Of a stretch of 64,000 bases of DNA, positions 46,053 through 58,339 are shown in pieces; the stretch's first letter is position 1, and every line of letters starts with the position of its first letter. The notes beneath the pieces were generated by a model. It was given only the letters and a program-made list of their open reading frames with translations. It ran no database searches and had not been told where the DNA came from. The stretch is taken from NCBI GenBank assembly GCA_947561395.2, contig OX387185.1:40372602-40436601 (forward strand), written 5' to 3'. Source of the stretch: Buxus sempervirens (taxonomy: Eukaryota; Streptophyta; Magnoliopsida; Buxales; Buxaceae). A program made the translations under genes and the position numbers.

Positions 46053-46180
46053 GAAACTACCAAATCTCATTCTCCTCTTCCTCACTGGTGTTGCGAAGCT
46101 ACCAAATCTCGTTCTCCTCTTCCTCACTAGTGTTGCGAAGCTACCAAATCTCGTTCTCCTCTTCCTCACTGGTGTTGCAT
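46053..46180. repeat. 42-bp tandem repeat, three copies
   Basis: CTACCAAATCTCGTTCTCCT plus CTTCCTCACTGGTGTTGCGAAG recurs three times with few changes, then a CT-rich tract to about 46290. Confidence 0.9.
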
Positions 46181-46689
46181 GGACTAGTACGTATCTTCAC
46201 CCTTCTTCTCTCCTCTCTCTCTCTCTCTCTCTTCTCTCTATCTTTTTTGTTTCCTCTCTCTCCTTCTTCTATATTTCTCTCTCCTCTGTTTCCACTTGCT
46301 TTGACCTATCGAGTTGATCATAATCGTCTGGTCTTACATGGAGGACTTAATTAAGACAAAAATATTATTAAAACCCAATAGTGTTGTTTTGGTTTTGGTT
46401 GCAGAGAATGGATTATTGGAATTCATATGTCATGATAATCAATCATTTGTGTTATTATTAACATGGGAATGATACAAATCAATTCTTCATAAGTTCATCC
46501 AACTTGTGGAATTGGATTTTAAATCAATTCTTCATGGAATTATAATTCCAAATTTCAATTCTCTTGCCATCCAATCACAATAATTTCAATTCTACCCAAT
46601 TCCAATTCTTGATGAATTAGAATTGGAATTATAATTCTTAATTCCAATTCCAATTCATTGAACCAATCGGGGCCTTAGAGATTAAAGAA

Positions 46690-47110
46690 TCTGATTTTTG
46701 TAATCTACACTGTAATTAGAATCCATTATAGAGTTGGATTATGGAATTCTTACCTTGATAATGGGTGACTCATATAAAATTTAGAAAAATAAATATTTTA
46801 GGGTTCTAGCTAATATGTTAAGATCATATGATATAATAAATATGGCAATACATACAATATTATTTAATAAAATATTGTTTTATATATATGTTATATTATA
46901 TATACTATCATAATATACACACACACATATTACAATATTAGATAAAATTACATATAATATTATATAGAATGTTATGTAATATAATATATTTAAATAATTT
47001 ATTATATTGTACATATAAAATTATACTATGTTATACATTAATATAGTACATACATACATATATGTATATATTACATATTATTATCATATGATATAATAAA
47101 TACTATAATA
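46690..47110. repeat. AT-rich low-complexity DNA
   Basis: TA/ATAT-rich sequence with 'acacacaca' and 'tacatacatacata' runs. No gene. Confidence 0.7.
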
Positions 47111-47119
47111 TATATATCC

Positions 47120-47985
47120 TATATAAGTATCATTTCAGAAACCTCAAGGGAGGTATCTGTAGTTGTTAGAAGCCATAAGGGCGGTAAGTCTAATTTCTTT
47201 TGTAATGTAGAACAAACCCTAGAAAAGGCACATTTGGACCCATCCAAGGGAGTGACCCCAGGTAGATAAATGTGCAACGTAAATAGTAAAAGAATGGCGA
47301 AGAAGAAGAACAAGAACGGACAAAATTTAAGTGGTTCGGTGATGTGCCTACATCCACTATGTACAGCAAAATTTTCCACTATGAGAAAAACGTCAATTAG
47401 GGTTGCATCAATGTATATATACCAACCTTAAATCTAGTATTTCTTAAATCTCACAAATACCCTTTACCGTACACTTGGGGGCTGCACCTCAGATCCCTCC
47501 CCCCTTGGACTCAATATGAACCACTGTTTCCAACACTAAACCAACCCGTAAAGCCATGTATCAATTGAGTTAGAGAACACCAGAAAGAGGGTTGAAACCA
47601 GGACGTGGGTTCATCTCAAATTTCTACCCTTATCAATCAGCACACTTCCCATGTTAAGAAGGAAAAAGGAATCGAAAAAGGAATATGGGACTCACTTTGG
47701 CTAACTTTTATACTAATTTATTATCATGTGATTTTATAGGGTTTGACATTTTGACTGGCAGGACACCATTGACTGGTTCTGTGGAGCCTCTACCTACTTC
47801 TTTAGTTTAATTTATATGACATGAATTTTCAGAGTATTTTAATTTTATTAGAATTTCTTTTAATTCACTTTCTTCTTTGTAATTGTTTTGCTCTATTTGT
47901 TATAAAATTTGCTACGAAATGAGATATTTTACAGGTATTTTACAGGATTTTCGGTCCACCTAATTATGGTTTTTGTATATGCAGG
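47120..47985. mobile_element. Possible retroelement remnant
   Basis: Phrases such as TTTAAGTGGTTCGGTGATGT and 'tgcctacatccactatgtac' resemble untranslated parts of plant LTR elements. Ends and TSD were not found. Confidence 0.25.
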
Positions 47986-47989
47986 TAAG

Positions 47990-48437
47990 GGCTTTTAGCG
48001 ACGGTAATTACCGCCGCTAAAAGCCAAAAGTTTTAAGCGGCGGTAATTACCGCCGCTTAAAACCAGAGTCGCATTTACCTATACAAATTATTAGCGGCGG
48101 TACCTACCGCCGCTAAAGGAATATAGAAGCACATGAGGATATTAGCGGCGGTAGTTACCGCCGCTAATGGAGGATATTAGCGGCGGTACCTGCTACCGCC
48201 GTTAAAAATTTCTTATTAAGCGGCGGTAATACCCGCCGGTAAAAAGGCAATTTAACAGCGGTAATGACCGCCGTTAAATTCCTGCCGCCTATTTCTCCGA
48301 AATAGCGGCGGTAATTTTGCTACCGCCGTTGCAGGCGTCGCTGATTCGTTTAGCGGCTCGATATTAAGCGGCGGTAGGGTAATTTGACATTTACCGGCGG
48401 GACTCTACCGCCGGTAAAAATCAACTTTTTTGTAGTG
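47990..48437. mobile_element. CACTA transposon terminus with subterminal repeats
   Basis: The right end is TTTTTTGTAGTG (complement CACTACAAAAAA), the canonical CACTA terminus. About nine palindromic units follow inward, each an arm like TTTAGCGGCGGTA paired with TACCGCCGCTAAA. Two units (48 kb start) are near-perfect palindromes over 34-36 bp. Such arrays are the transposase-binding subterminal repeats of CACTA elements. No matching left terminus and no transposase were seen, so it is a terminal fragment. Confidence 0.88.
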
Positions 48438-48439
48438 AG

Positions 48440-49180
48440 GATTGTGCCAAGTGTAATAAAAATTTACAATTATACCATTTAAGCAATTTTTAAATACACA
48501 TGACATGATGGGCTCCAAATAAAAATGTAGATAGAGGCTTCATAGTATCTCAATTGGCCATTGACAAAGTCTCATGATTCTTTTCACATCTGAGTTGGAA
48601 ACTACCTGCCAACATGCGCCTAGTTTAACCAATCTGTCATGATTCACCTAGCTCCTTTTTCTTTTAGCATCTCGAAGAAAACCAATATATAGTTCTATTC
48701 ACTTTGTTGGTCCTTTTTAAATATACTTTTTGTTAAGATCAAAAAGTATTTTTAAAAATATACTCTAGCACCTGCGATTGCAAGTCAACACCTATCAGCT
48801 AGGAGCAAACTGTAGACGAACGCTTGTCAACAACAGCATGCTTTCTCAAGAGCACCTATGAACCATAGGGGACAACTACCACAATCACATTGTGTGTTAT
48901 TGGGGATTGAACCCCCAATATCTATCCAACAAAGGCTGGGTGCCCACTTACACAAAGAGCACTTGTGAACTATAGGCAACAATCAACACTTACCACAACC
49001 ACAATGTTAGTTTGTTAGTTTGACCCTACCAAGATTTTAAGAGTTCAAGCCTAGCAATGGGTTAGATCCCTAAAAATATTGTTAAAGAAAGAAAAATTAA
49101 CGCATGTTTGGATCTAATTTATAAAAACATATGGTATATGTTTAGATATCGTATTTGAGCCCTTTGATATACATAGTTGT
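48440..49180. other. Intergenic DNA
   Basis: The phrase 'agagcac(c/t)t(a/g)tgaac(c/t)atagg' occurs twice (48848 and 48957). No gene. Confidence 0.4.
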
Positions 49181-49184
49181 ACCT

Positions 49185-49750
49185 TATCAACTTAAGCTTT
49201 TTGGTGCAACAATTACCAGAGCGGGAGGTCTTATATTCAACCCTCGAGGTGAGTTGCCTTGGTATTTATTTTTATTTAGGATATATGTTCCCCGAATTTG
49301 TTCTTCCCCATGTATGTTCTCGTGCAAAGTCACATATGTGGGGGAGTGTAAAATAGAGAAAAAGTGAAGGCTACTAATCATTTCTGCCTATGGAAAGGCC
49401 AATTAATCACATTTTCTTTAAACTTCTTAGGAACTAATTCTCCATTCTCTTCTGATTGTTTACATCTATAGAACAACAATCCTATTAAAAGCTTAAGCTG
49501 ATAGTAGGGGTAAACTTTTATATATTTAATTATATTCCTAACACTCCCCATTATGTATGGGCCAGCCTCAAACCCATTTTTAGGGAGGCCCTACATGTGG
49601 AATATTTTTTTCAAAGAGTGTAGATGAGGTTTGAAACCAGGACCTCGGCATTAGCTTAAGGCTCTAATACCATATAGAACATCAATTCTACCAAAAGCTT
49701 AAGCTAATAGTAGGAGTGAAATTTTATATATTTAATTATATTCCTAACAA
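49185..49750. repeat. Inverted repeat with tRNA-like box motif
   Basis: AACTTAAGCTTTTTGGTGCAAC at 49190 pairs with CCAAAAGCTTAAGCT at 49690; 'ccagagcgggaggtcttatattcaaccc' resembles the B-box region of tRNA-derived SINEs. Near 49480 and 49690 the same AAGCTTAAGCT(G/A)ATAGTAG end recurs directly. Probably two decayed copies of one short interspersed element. Confidence 0.4.
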
Positions 49751-51153
49751 CATCTTAGTAATGATATTTAAGTTTAATTCAAAATTTTCATTCTCAATTT
49801 TTTATGCATTTTTTGTTTGATACTCTTATATATGGGTTAAGGATGAATTTTTCAAAAAACTAAAGCTATGTTTGGCATTGGTCTTTGCTTTTGCTTTTTT
49901 GCTTATTGAAGCAAAATTATGCTTTTTGAAGCAATAAGCATGTTTGGTTAGTTTTTGTTTTTACTTCACTTGATGAAACAAAAGGTAGTCTAATTTTTTG
50001 CTTTTTTTGCTTATTGCTTCTAATATTAACAACCAATCCCACACCATAACCACTACCAGCACCAACCACTGCTACCACACCATTGCCACCTGTGCGCACC
50101 TGATTTCGGTCGCACGACGAGGCGCACGCAAAACGATGCGTGCCTCGGGATTTGTTTGGAGTCGCCACTGCCTGATGGGGTGCAGGCAGACACCTGGGTG
50201 CCTAAGTTCTTCTACTAAGGCTTGGTCTGTGGCTTGAGATTCTAAGTAGGTTCTCGATTGCGGTCTGGGGAAGTCCGTAGACACCCCAGTCCACCCCGTC
50301 GAGTGACGGGTCCCATAAGTTTCCTGGTTTTGAGTCAACTCAGTTGGTTTTCACCCTGTTCCTATTCCAACATTCAATTTGGTTAAGTCTGGCGGGACCG
50401 CCAAAGTGGTGTGGGTCCCTTTACTTGATTTTATCTTTTTATTATTGAATGAAGTGAGTCTGATTGGGTGGGCCCCGTTGGAAGGCCTATGGATCCCTTA
50501 GTGGGCTAAGTGTGGCCCATATGTTCCCTTGGTGGGCCTTGGTCTAGCCTGAGAGGCACTTTGGGCTTTGGTTCAAGTGAATTGATTTTATTTTAAAGTT
50601 TAAGTTGGATTTAAAGTGATTTTTATGCAAAAGCGGGCCGGGTTGGTTTGTGGGCCCTTGAGTGGGCCACACTATTGGTTGCCAAATGATTTAGTTTATC
50701 TTTGATTATTTGTGCCAAAATGGGCCAGGCCTTGGGCTTGGGGCCCTTTACCTGGGCTTGGGCTTGAAAGCCCAAGACTTCTTGAGTTAGGGTTTTGAAA
50801 CCCTAACCTTGGTTGGTTAATGGGCTTGGTGGGCCCAATAGGCCCTGCCCTTGGTCTCGGCCAAACCAAGCCTAGATCTAAGCATGCATGTTGCCCCAGT
50901 TGGGCTTTGATGGGCCTCACAGGGTCTGGCCCACTCAATTCTTTTAATTGTCTTATTTAAGTACAAATAAGTTGGTCGGGCTTGGTGGGCCCAGTTGGAA
51001 GGCCCACCGGAAATCGATTTGGACCGGGTCGGTCCATGGCCCACCTTGGGTTTCCGGTTGACCCAGAAACCCTTCTGGTTCGCCCGGATTGAACAAACAA
51101 ACCAAAGAAACCAACACAATATCTCAAAATAGCAAAAAAGGCCATCTGGCAGT

Positions 51154-51258
51154 GTAGCCGGCCTGAGATGCCGGCTACGCACACAGGACAGTGTATCCGG
51201 CATTCTTCGCCGGTCACACATGGGCTTTAGTTGATCCGGCCTGAGTTGCCGGATCAAC
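51154..51258. repeat. Three CCGG palindromes inside the LTR
   Basis: 51154-51178 (arm GTAGCCGGC), 51191-51219 (imperfect, GTGTATCCGGC) and 51230-51258 (arm GTTGATCCGGC). They lie about 1.1 kb downstream of the TATA box, so they would be in the transcript. Confidence 0.85.
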
Positions 51259-52350
51259 CCACAGAAGCCCTTTTTCTTGGATTTTTGCATTGGGGTTGGG
51301 TTTTTAGGCTCCTTGGGATGTTCCAGGGGTTGTGTGGGCTCCTGTGTGAGCCCACGTTGGTTCAAGTGAGGACCGCTTGGCTCTCTTCTTGATGTTTTGA
51401 AAAATTAAAGGGAGGAGATGGTGGTGCTGCTGCTGCCAGCAGCAGCTCTTGTGGGCCACAACAGTGGGCTACAGGGAAGGGGACTTGTCCATTAACTTCA
51501 AAACAGTAACGGAATAAAGGGGGAAGGGAGTAAACATGCTGGAGTTGATCCAAATCAAATAAGAAGGTTGGTTCACTTACATGCTTAAAGATAGTGACAT
51601 GGATCACACATAAACATGCATATTCAAAGAGAAAACCAAAAAAATGCAACCTTGGCATGGATCACACATAAAAAGGAGGGCGAAAAAGACACAAAAATGA
51701 CGTGAAAACAGCAAAATACGCGTAAAGGGAGGAGGGGGTTGAGTTAAGGATACATTAGAAGAATCATGCTAGGAGGAACATGCTCCCCCACAAATGATGA
51801 ACACAATCCCCAAAACAGTGACATGAATGACTCAAAATGCATAGAAAAGTCTCCCATTCTCTCCCTAAGACTAGACGTACATCTCTCATTACCTTTTGGG
51901 AGCCTCTAGGTGACATAAATGGTAAGCAAAACATGTGAAGATTATAGTAGAATGCAAATCTGAACAGTTATAGGCAAAATAATCTTAAACCTCATGAAAT
52001 AGCTCCAATCTCACATATGTGCAATGGGAAATGGCAAGGAATGATACCTGATGGTTTTACAGCCTTTTTGTGGAGTGTAGCCACTCCCTTGAGGCAACAC
52101 AGGTGCTAGAACTCCTCCGAATGTCACCCAACAGCAGCTTATCCTCCTCTTGGTTGGGTAAAGATGGAGAAGAAGAAGAGAGGAGGGAGTAGGAGAGCCT
52201 TGGAGTAAGGCTTGGAGGGTTTGGGGAGCCAAAGGAGGCCAAAAGGAAGGGGTTTCGGAGCAGGTGGTCTGAGGGAGAAAGGGTGGAATCAACCCAAAAG
52301 GAGCCAACCCCGGAACTGGGCTGCTGTTGGCCTTTTATAGACCAACTTAA

Positions 52351-52598
52351 TGTATCCGGCAACTCAAGCCGGATACACTAAGACCTCTTCATATCCGGCT
52401 TTCATGGCCGGTTACACAGGTGCTCCTTTGTATCCGGTATTCAATGCCGGATACAAAACATGATCATTCGAAAATTAAATGCCGCCGCGAATTTTTCGGG
52501 CGATCGGCGCGAATCTCGCGCGAAAATCTTTTTGTATCCGGTATTTGAGTCCGGATATACACAAGGGTATGTGTATCCGGCATATTTGACCAGATACA
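52351..52598. repeat. Five CCGG palindromes upstream of the LTR TATA box
   Basis: 52351-52377 (arm TGTATCCGGC, perfect), 52391-52415 (imperfect), 52428-52456 (arm TTGTATCCGG), 52532-52560 and 52572-52598 (imperfect). On the minus strand all are upstream of TATA (52331), the first within about 15 bp. The arm sequence equals that at 26.6 kb. Confidence 0.88.
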
Positions 52599-53170
52599 AA
52601 TCAAGAAATTACGGATTTGCCCTTCAACTTGACCGATTCGACCGATTTGACACTTTTGGATATCTACGGATTGCCCCGTACGAATTTTTGTTTAGTCCCT
52701 GAGATTTTTGGATATTTAAGATTTAGTCCCCGAGATATTTTGCTGCGTTGGCTGCTACGTATGCAGTTCCTGCGCCACGTGTGCAGTTTCCGGTTTTGCT
52801 ACTCGGAAACTTCGACAGCTCATATCTCCTTCATCCGAACTCCGATTTGAACGAACTCAATTGCGTTAGACTCGTATCGGAGCCCTATATCTAATGACAT
52901 AGGGCTAAGGACTTGGCACGGGGTTCGAGGAAAAGTCAACTTTCGGCTCATCCTCAAGTTTGACCGGCCCACAGAACCTTCATCCGGACTCCGATTCCAG
53001 CAAACTCAGTTGCGTTAGATTCGTGTCGAGATTCTCTATCCACTGAGATAAAGCAAGGCGGCTAATTATTACTTGATCAAAAGGTCAAATTTCGACCCCT
53101 CAGGGTTTGACTTTTCAGCCGGGTTTTGCATTTTCAGCACTTCTAGGGGTGCAAAAATAAGGTGCTTACA

Positions 53171-55934
53171 GCAGTCCCTCTTTGCCGGAGTCACCTTGGG
53201 GACGAACGGCAAAGAAAAAAGGAAGAACCTTGTTTTTGTGCCCAGCACTTCTGTTGACGTGATTGATGGGCTTAAATCCTCTTGATTTTCATAAAAGGAG
53301 ATGGAGACGGCAAGCGTTGATCTCCAAAGTAGTGAAAACACCAAATGGTTTCCACTAAGATTTCGAAGTTTGCTCACCCACTTCGGGCTTCTGGGAGCAA
53401 CTTCTAATTCTGATTCAGATTAAAAGGGATAGGGTTGGACTTAAGCTCATCAACCCGTTTCAACGTTGATGCGAGGCAATCAACAATTTTCTCTTTTCTC
53501 ATTTGTTCCATTGAAGCTTTGAGGTGTCTTCAGATTTCAGATTTTTAGACTTGGGACGTTTGAGGACAGTTTTTTTTTTTTTTTAGGGTTTGGATTAGGG
53601 ACTGGAAGGAACGAAGAAGGAGGAGATGCTCTTGGCGAGGAGGTGCTCTCAGCGCTGCTCGGTGCCTCAAGGGAGCTCACACACCTGTCCTATTCTATTT
53701 ACAAAAGTGGTAAATGGAAAATTTACAAGTGGGGCCGACTTGCCCAAAAAGTTCTTCATTCGGCTCTTCTTTCTTCTGCCGTTTCCTTCTTTTGGCAGGG
53801 GCATCTGTCTGGCTTTGATCCGACTTTTCTCTACGAGGTCCTTTTCCCCAGAGGTTTTGACTTCCGCTCTTGTCCTTGCAGGGAGGAGGCCATCATTTAG
53901 GCCAATGTTGGGACTTCTCCGGAAGTAACTACTTCATTGGGGGTTTGTGGAAGCCTTCTTGGATTTTTCACTCTTGTGCAAAACTAGCCTCTTCAAACTG
54001 GGCACGGTCTTGACATGCTGCTTTAGGTTTCTTGCAAGCTCTGTTGGGGAAAGGAAAGGAAGTCTTCGCCGTTTCCCTGTTAGTATATTACTGCATTGGC
54101 TTCATTCTGTCTTTGCCTTTCTCCCGCTCTCGACTTCAAGGCGCTTCTGGACTTCTTTCTGATTCTTTTGCCTCACCTGGGTCTGCAAAATTCTCGCAGA
54201 GTAGTGAGGCATCTAAAGTTTAAAGTGCAGACACTTATGACTTATTGTGTGCAAATGCCCATGACTGAAATGAAGTTTTTTTTTTTTTTTATAAATATCC
54301 GTACAAGTGATTTTAAGGGAATTTTTTAAATATCCGTACAAGTGATTTTAAGGGAAATGGCACGACCAATGACCATGGTAAGTTGCCTTGTCAACTCAAA
54401 GGGCTTTGGGACTGTGTGCTTGACACGGATTCCCATGAAATTCTCGACTTGTGCCGGCAGGGACTTAAAAGATGAAGGGCATCTCAAGGGATGTTCTCTC
54501 TTTCCCAGTCTTGATTTTCTCTCACCTTGACCCAGCTTTCCAGGGTGGTTTCAGGATTTTGCAATTGAAGGTTTTCTCCCTTTTCTTTTCCCTTGGGTTA
54601 GTGCCAATCCCGGTTTACGGGTTTTGGCGACTTGTGCATCATGTCCCATAGATCCGAGAGGTCTTTATATTATGACGAAACATTGGCTTGGTTTTAAACC
54701 TGAGAAATGAAGGGATATAAGGCCCAAATTCTTATATTTTCATTTTTAAGTTTTGCTCTGTGTCTTGCCAAAGCTCACTCTTCTTTTTAGATTCCTTCAT
54801 CATTAATCTGCATGAATTCCATTGTCACATTTTCTGCAATCAGAAAGGGCTTTTTGATAGGACGAAACGAAGGCTGGGGTTTTTAGTTCATGAACGAAAG
54901 GGAATATGGCTCAAAATTTCTTTGTAAATGGGTCGAGTCACGTTCCACCATTTTCTTGACTGTTTGGGCTTTACCAGTGCCTTTTTTATTTCCTTCATTT
55001 TTCTTTGGGAGGTCTTTTGTGACCTTTGTTTTTTCCTCTGGCATTTTTGCCTTTCTTTTCCTTTGCTCTGGGATTATCTTAGCCTTTTGCTTTGATTAGC
55101 AAGTCCCAATGTATTTCCTGCTTTCTTTTTCTCTTCTTTGTTTTTACTCATTCACTTCTGCTTTTTTGTACCCAGCACCAAATTTAGGGCTCATGACTCA
55201 GTGGGTTAAAAGAAAGAACATTAGACTCAAAATGGTTTGACTAGATATATGACTTTGAAAACTGGGGAAATGAAGCAAGGATGGCCTCTCATCCTTTTGC
55301 AGAAGTTGTGACAACTTGAAATGTTCATGCAAATTACTTCAAGAATCTATTCATTCTTTTTATTTTCTTTTTCAGCTTTGCCCCTGTGTGGGGTAGCTAG
55401 ACACAACACGGGTATTTGAATAATACGATCAAGCTCAAAGTGTTTTGACTAGTGATTCTCAAAATTTAAGGATGCATGAAGGATGGCCTCTCATCCTTTC
55501 TTAGAGACATGATGTTAAAGCCGGCCTCGGCCCTTAACTGGTTCTTGCACTTTCACTTTCTTTCTTTTTTTCTCAAGGATCACCCTGCCCTATTGCAAAG
55601 GTGGGTTTTTAGGAAGAAAATTATGGTCTGGATCAGGAAATGATTGCGTTTGGCTCAGCCAAGGTTCTCATGGAACAGCATACTGCACCCAGCTGAGGAC
55701 ACCTTTGAGCAACTTGGCATTTTTCCATGATCGTGGTCATTGCCAAAAAGGGTGTGGTCTCAGAGCAGTGTCATCACCGACCACTCACTTGTATTTTTTT
55801 TCAACAAGATATTTTCTTTTCTTTTTGTGTTTTTTCAAAAGGTTCTTTACAAAGCTTGCATGAAAGTAAAAAGCATTTAAAATATTTACAACACGACCAC
55901 TCCTACCAGGGATGTATGTTGCAAAAAGTAGAGT
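53171..55934 (-). other. Pol-less internal region of the minus-strand LTR element
   Basis: Where protease, RT and integrase should follow gag, I see only short T- and C-rich ORFs on both strands. Repeated phrases such as 'ggatggcctctcatccttt' (55280 and 55480) indicate local duplications. No recognisable domain. Confidence 0.5.
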
Positions 55935-57640
55935 TCAACTTATCCTGGTCATGGTAGACTTGAAGATTTTGGATTTCGGGATTGCTCTTTGCCCTGCAGT
56001 TTTACCAACTTGTTCAGCTAGTGCCACTTGACGACACCTGATTGTGGTTAGGGAGAGGATCCGTGAAAATGGCCGAGGGAGGAGTCGATACTGGGGGATC
56101 GACTGAGATACGCTTGTTGTCAATCAAGTCCTGGACATCATGTTTCAGTTCCCAGCAGCGATTGGTATGATGTCCAGGGGCTCCCATGTGGTAGTCGCAA
56201 TACTCATTGGGGTTATAGGAGCGACTGTTGGACGGTTGCTGAGTTGGCTGCTTCTTCTGTAAGTACCCTTTCTTCAATAGGGTTGGCAGCAATTCTGACA
56301 GGGGATAAGGTAGGGGTGTGAACACCCTGCTCAACCTCGCTTGGAATTCCTCCTTGGTCCACCTCGGCCGACCTGCGGATTGTGCCCCCTAGCCACTATT
56401 CTAATTCTCCCTCCTGTCGGGTGCCGGGAAGTGGAGAGGCCGATTCTGTTGGACGTAGTTGACAGCTTCGTCCTCTTTCTTTCTATCCATGCCCCTTCCA
56501 CTGACAGGGGTCCTTTTCTGCTCAGTTGCAAAGCCAGCCACTCTGCCAGACTTCACCCCATCTTCTATTCTGTCTACGACAACGACCAAGTCTGCAAAAC
56601 TTGCAGCAAACTGCCCTAGTAGCAACGTGTAGTATGGCTGCCCCAGCGTTGAGATGAATAGTATCACCATTTCTTTTTCCAACATGGGTGGTTGAACCAT
56701 TCCGGCCATTTCTCGTCATCTCTTTGCATACTCACGCATGGATTCAGTCCCCTTTTTGGTCATCTTTTGTAATTCCATCCGTGTGGGCAAGACCTCCGTG
56801 TTGAACTTGAAGTGTTCAAGGAATATGCTGGCCAGGTCATCCCAAGTTTTTATCTGGTTCCTGTCCAGACTGGCGAACCATTTCTGCGCTGAGCCTATCA
56901 GGAAGCGTTGAAAGAATTGGATCATGATTCTCTCATCATAGGCGTATTGGCACATATCCCCGTAGTATGCCCTAAGGTGAGACAATGGGCACCCACTTCC
57001 ATCGAATTTCACAAAGTCTGGGCACCTAAACTTTGGCGGAAGTTGCAGATTAGGGAAGAACCCTAGTCTGTCCAATGAGGCTTCCTTTGGTATAGGACCT
57101 TGGTTCACAATCCGCATCTGTTCTTTTAGCATTTGCACATCCGCTTGCACCTGGACTGAGATACCTGGTGCTTCCCGTGCTCGGTACCACTCTTCTTCGT
57201 CGTGCCCCATTCCTTGTGGCATTACTTGCTGTGGTGGTACGGCCAGGGGTGCCGAAATCTGTAAGGGCTGCTCTGGTTGGCCTAGCAAACGATGTGGGAT
57301 CTGTGGTTTTGGCGGCTGTAGGTTCAACTGTGGGAGAACGTGTGGTGGCTGCTCTAGCTGTGGCTGTTGTACCGGAGGTACAGGCTGCTGTGGCGGAGGT
57401 ACCGCTGGTGGTGGCTGTACAAGCTGCTGCGGCGCTTGCATTCTCTCCATTTGCTGCATCATGGCAGTCATCATGTTGGTCATGTTGGCTATCTGCTGAT
57501 TAAGGCCAGCGATCACAGGGTGGCCTTCCAAGTCCTCCTACCCATGAGGCGGGAGAGGTGGCGCTTGCTCGAGTCCTTCAGCAGGATCCATCCGTAATCT
57601 TCTTCTTGAGCGTAGGAGGTATGGACTGCGATACGCAATC
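55935..57640 (-). pseudogene. Gag pseudogene of the minus-strand LTR element
   Basis: Begins near 57640 (RSPYLLRSRRRLR-MDPAEG). A stop lies at about 57538; then a Gln/Pro-rich region (QQPVPPVQQPQLEQPP), a gag core (PPKFRCPDFVKFDGSGCPL, QFFQRFLIGSAQKWFASL, FLEHFKFNTEV) and a stop near 56716. Frame changes follow near 56700 and 56400. A zinc-knuckle-like CDYHMGAPGHHTNRC lies at about 56150-56200. The style is that of Tat/Ogre Ty3-gypsy gag. Several breaks make it non-functional. Confidence 0.88.
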
Positions 57641-57769
57641 TTGGTACCTGATAAAAAACAGACAAGTCAGTACAAGGGATGCATACTACAATGAAATATA
57701 ATGCATGTCTGTGCTGGTCATTTGTGGTGACTTTTCTTTATTTGATTCCCTTTTTAACCGCCACTTCGG

Positions 57770-58322
57770 AGGTTGATTGCCACTTCGGAGGCAAGGGGAG
57801 AGTCCCTGTTTTGATTTTGGGAACTGCAAGAGTTGATTTCTAAAAAATTTTGGAAACTGCAAAGGTTGATTTCCAAAGATTGGTACATGTCCATGGGACA
57901 GTCCCTGTGTTTTGATCTCCAGGAACTACAAGAGTTGGTTTCTGAAGGGTAAGTAATTTCTACCGAATCTGGGGAAATGCAAAATGATTTCCCAAAGCAG
58001 CAGAAGCACGAAATGACTCCCACTGAGATTTGGGGAAGCGCGAAATGGCTTTGATTTGGATTTTTGGAAACGCAAAATGGTTTCAGAGTAGCGGAAGCTC
58101 GAAATGGCTTCTACTAGGACTTTGGAGACACGAAGTGGTTTTAGATTTGGAAACATGAAGTGGTTTCAGATTAGTGGAAGCACGAAATGGCTTCAATTTG
58201 GAAACACGAAATGGTTTCGGATTATCGGAAGCGCGAAATGGCTTCGACTAAGATTTTGGGAAACATGAAATGGTTTCAATTTGGAAACACGAAGTGGTTT
58301 CAGATTAGTGGAAGCACGAAGA
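57770..58322. repeat. Diverged ~25-50-bp tandem repeat in the gag leader
   Basis: The motif GGAA(A/G)C(A/G)CGAAATGG(T/C)TTC recurs about a dozen times, alternating 'tttggaaacacgaaatggtttc' and 'gtggaagcacgaaatggcttc'. One similar unit lies at 53327-53365, on the other side of gag. Confidence 0.8.
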
Positions 58323-58339
58323 TTACCCATAAAGGATTA

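Larger units (their letters stand above)
45375..46674. mobile_element. PIF/Harbinger-type element, TSD TTA
   Basis: Left end GGGCCCGATTGGTTCA, right end complement GGCCCCGATTGGTTCA, flanked by TTA (45372-45374 and 46675-46677). TTA duplications and GGG(C/T)C...TTGGTT ends are typical of Tourist/Harbinger elements. Subterminal DNA is a set of GGAATT/AATTCC repeats. No transposase; a hAT-like insert and a 42-bp repeat lie inside. Confidence 0.82.
50091..53170 (-). repeat. 3.1-kb LTR (minus), hairpin-bearing family
   Basis: Read on the minus strand it starts TGTAAGCACC (53170) and ends GGTGCGCACA (50091), imperfectly inverted. A purine-rich GCAAAGAGGGACTGC precedes it, as a polypurine tract would before a 3' LTR. 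TATA box TATAAAAGG lies at about 52331-52338. U3 has a ~165-bp imperfect direct repeat with CTTCATCCG(A/G)ACTCCGATT (52830 and 52980) and palindromes upstream of TATA. The R/U5 part is rich in TGGGCC/GGCCCA. TGGCGACTCC lies near its end. The 5-bp flanks do not match, fitting a 3' LTR of an element whose 5' side is lost. Confidence 0.75.

Noticed and set aside
47990-48437. CRISPR-like or regulatory repeat array
   Set aside because: The CACTACAAAAAA terminus and dyad repeats identify it as a CACTA transposon end.
50160-53170. Solo LTR with target duplication
   Set aside because: Flanks CCACC and GCAGT do not match and a polypurine-like tract lies on one side, so a 3' LTR of a truncated element fits better.
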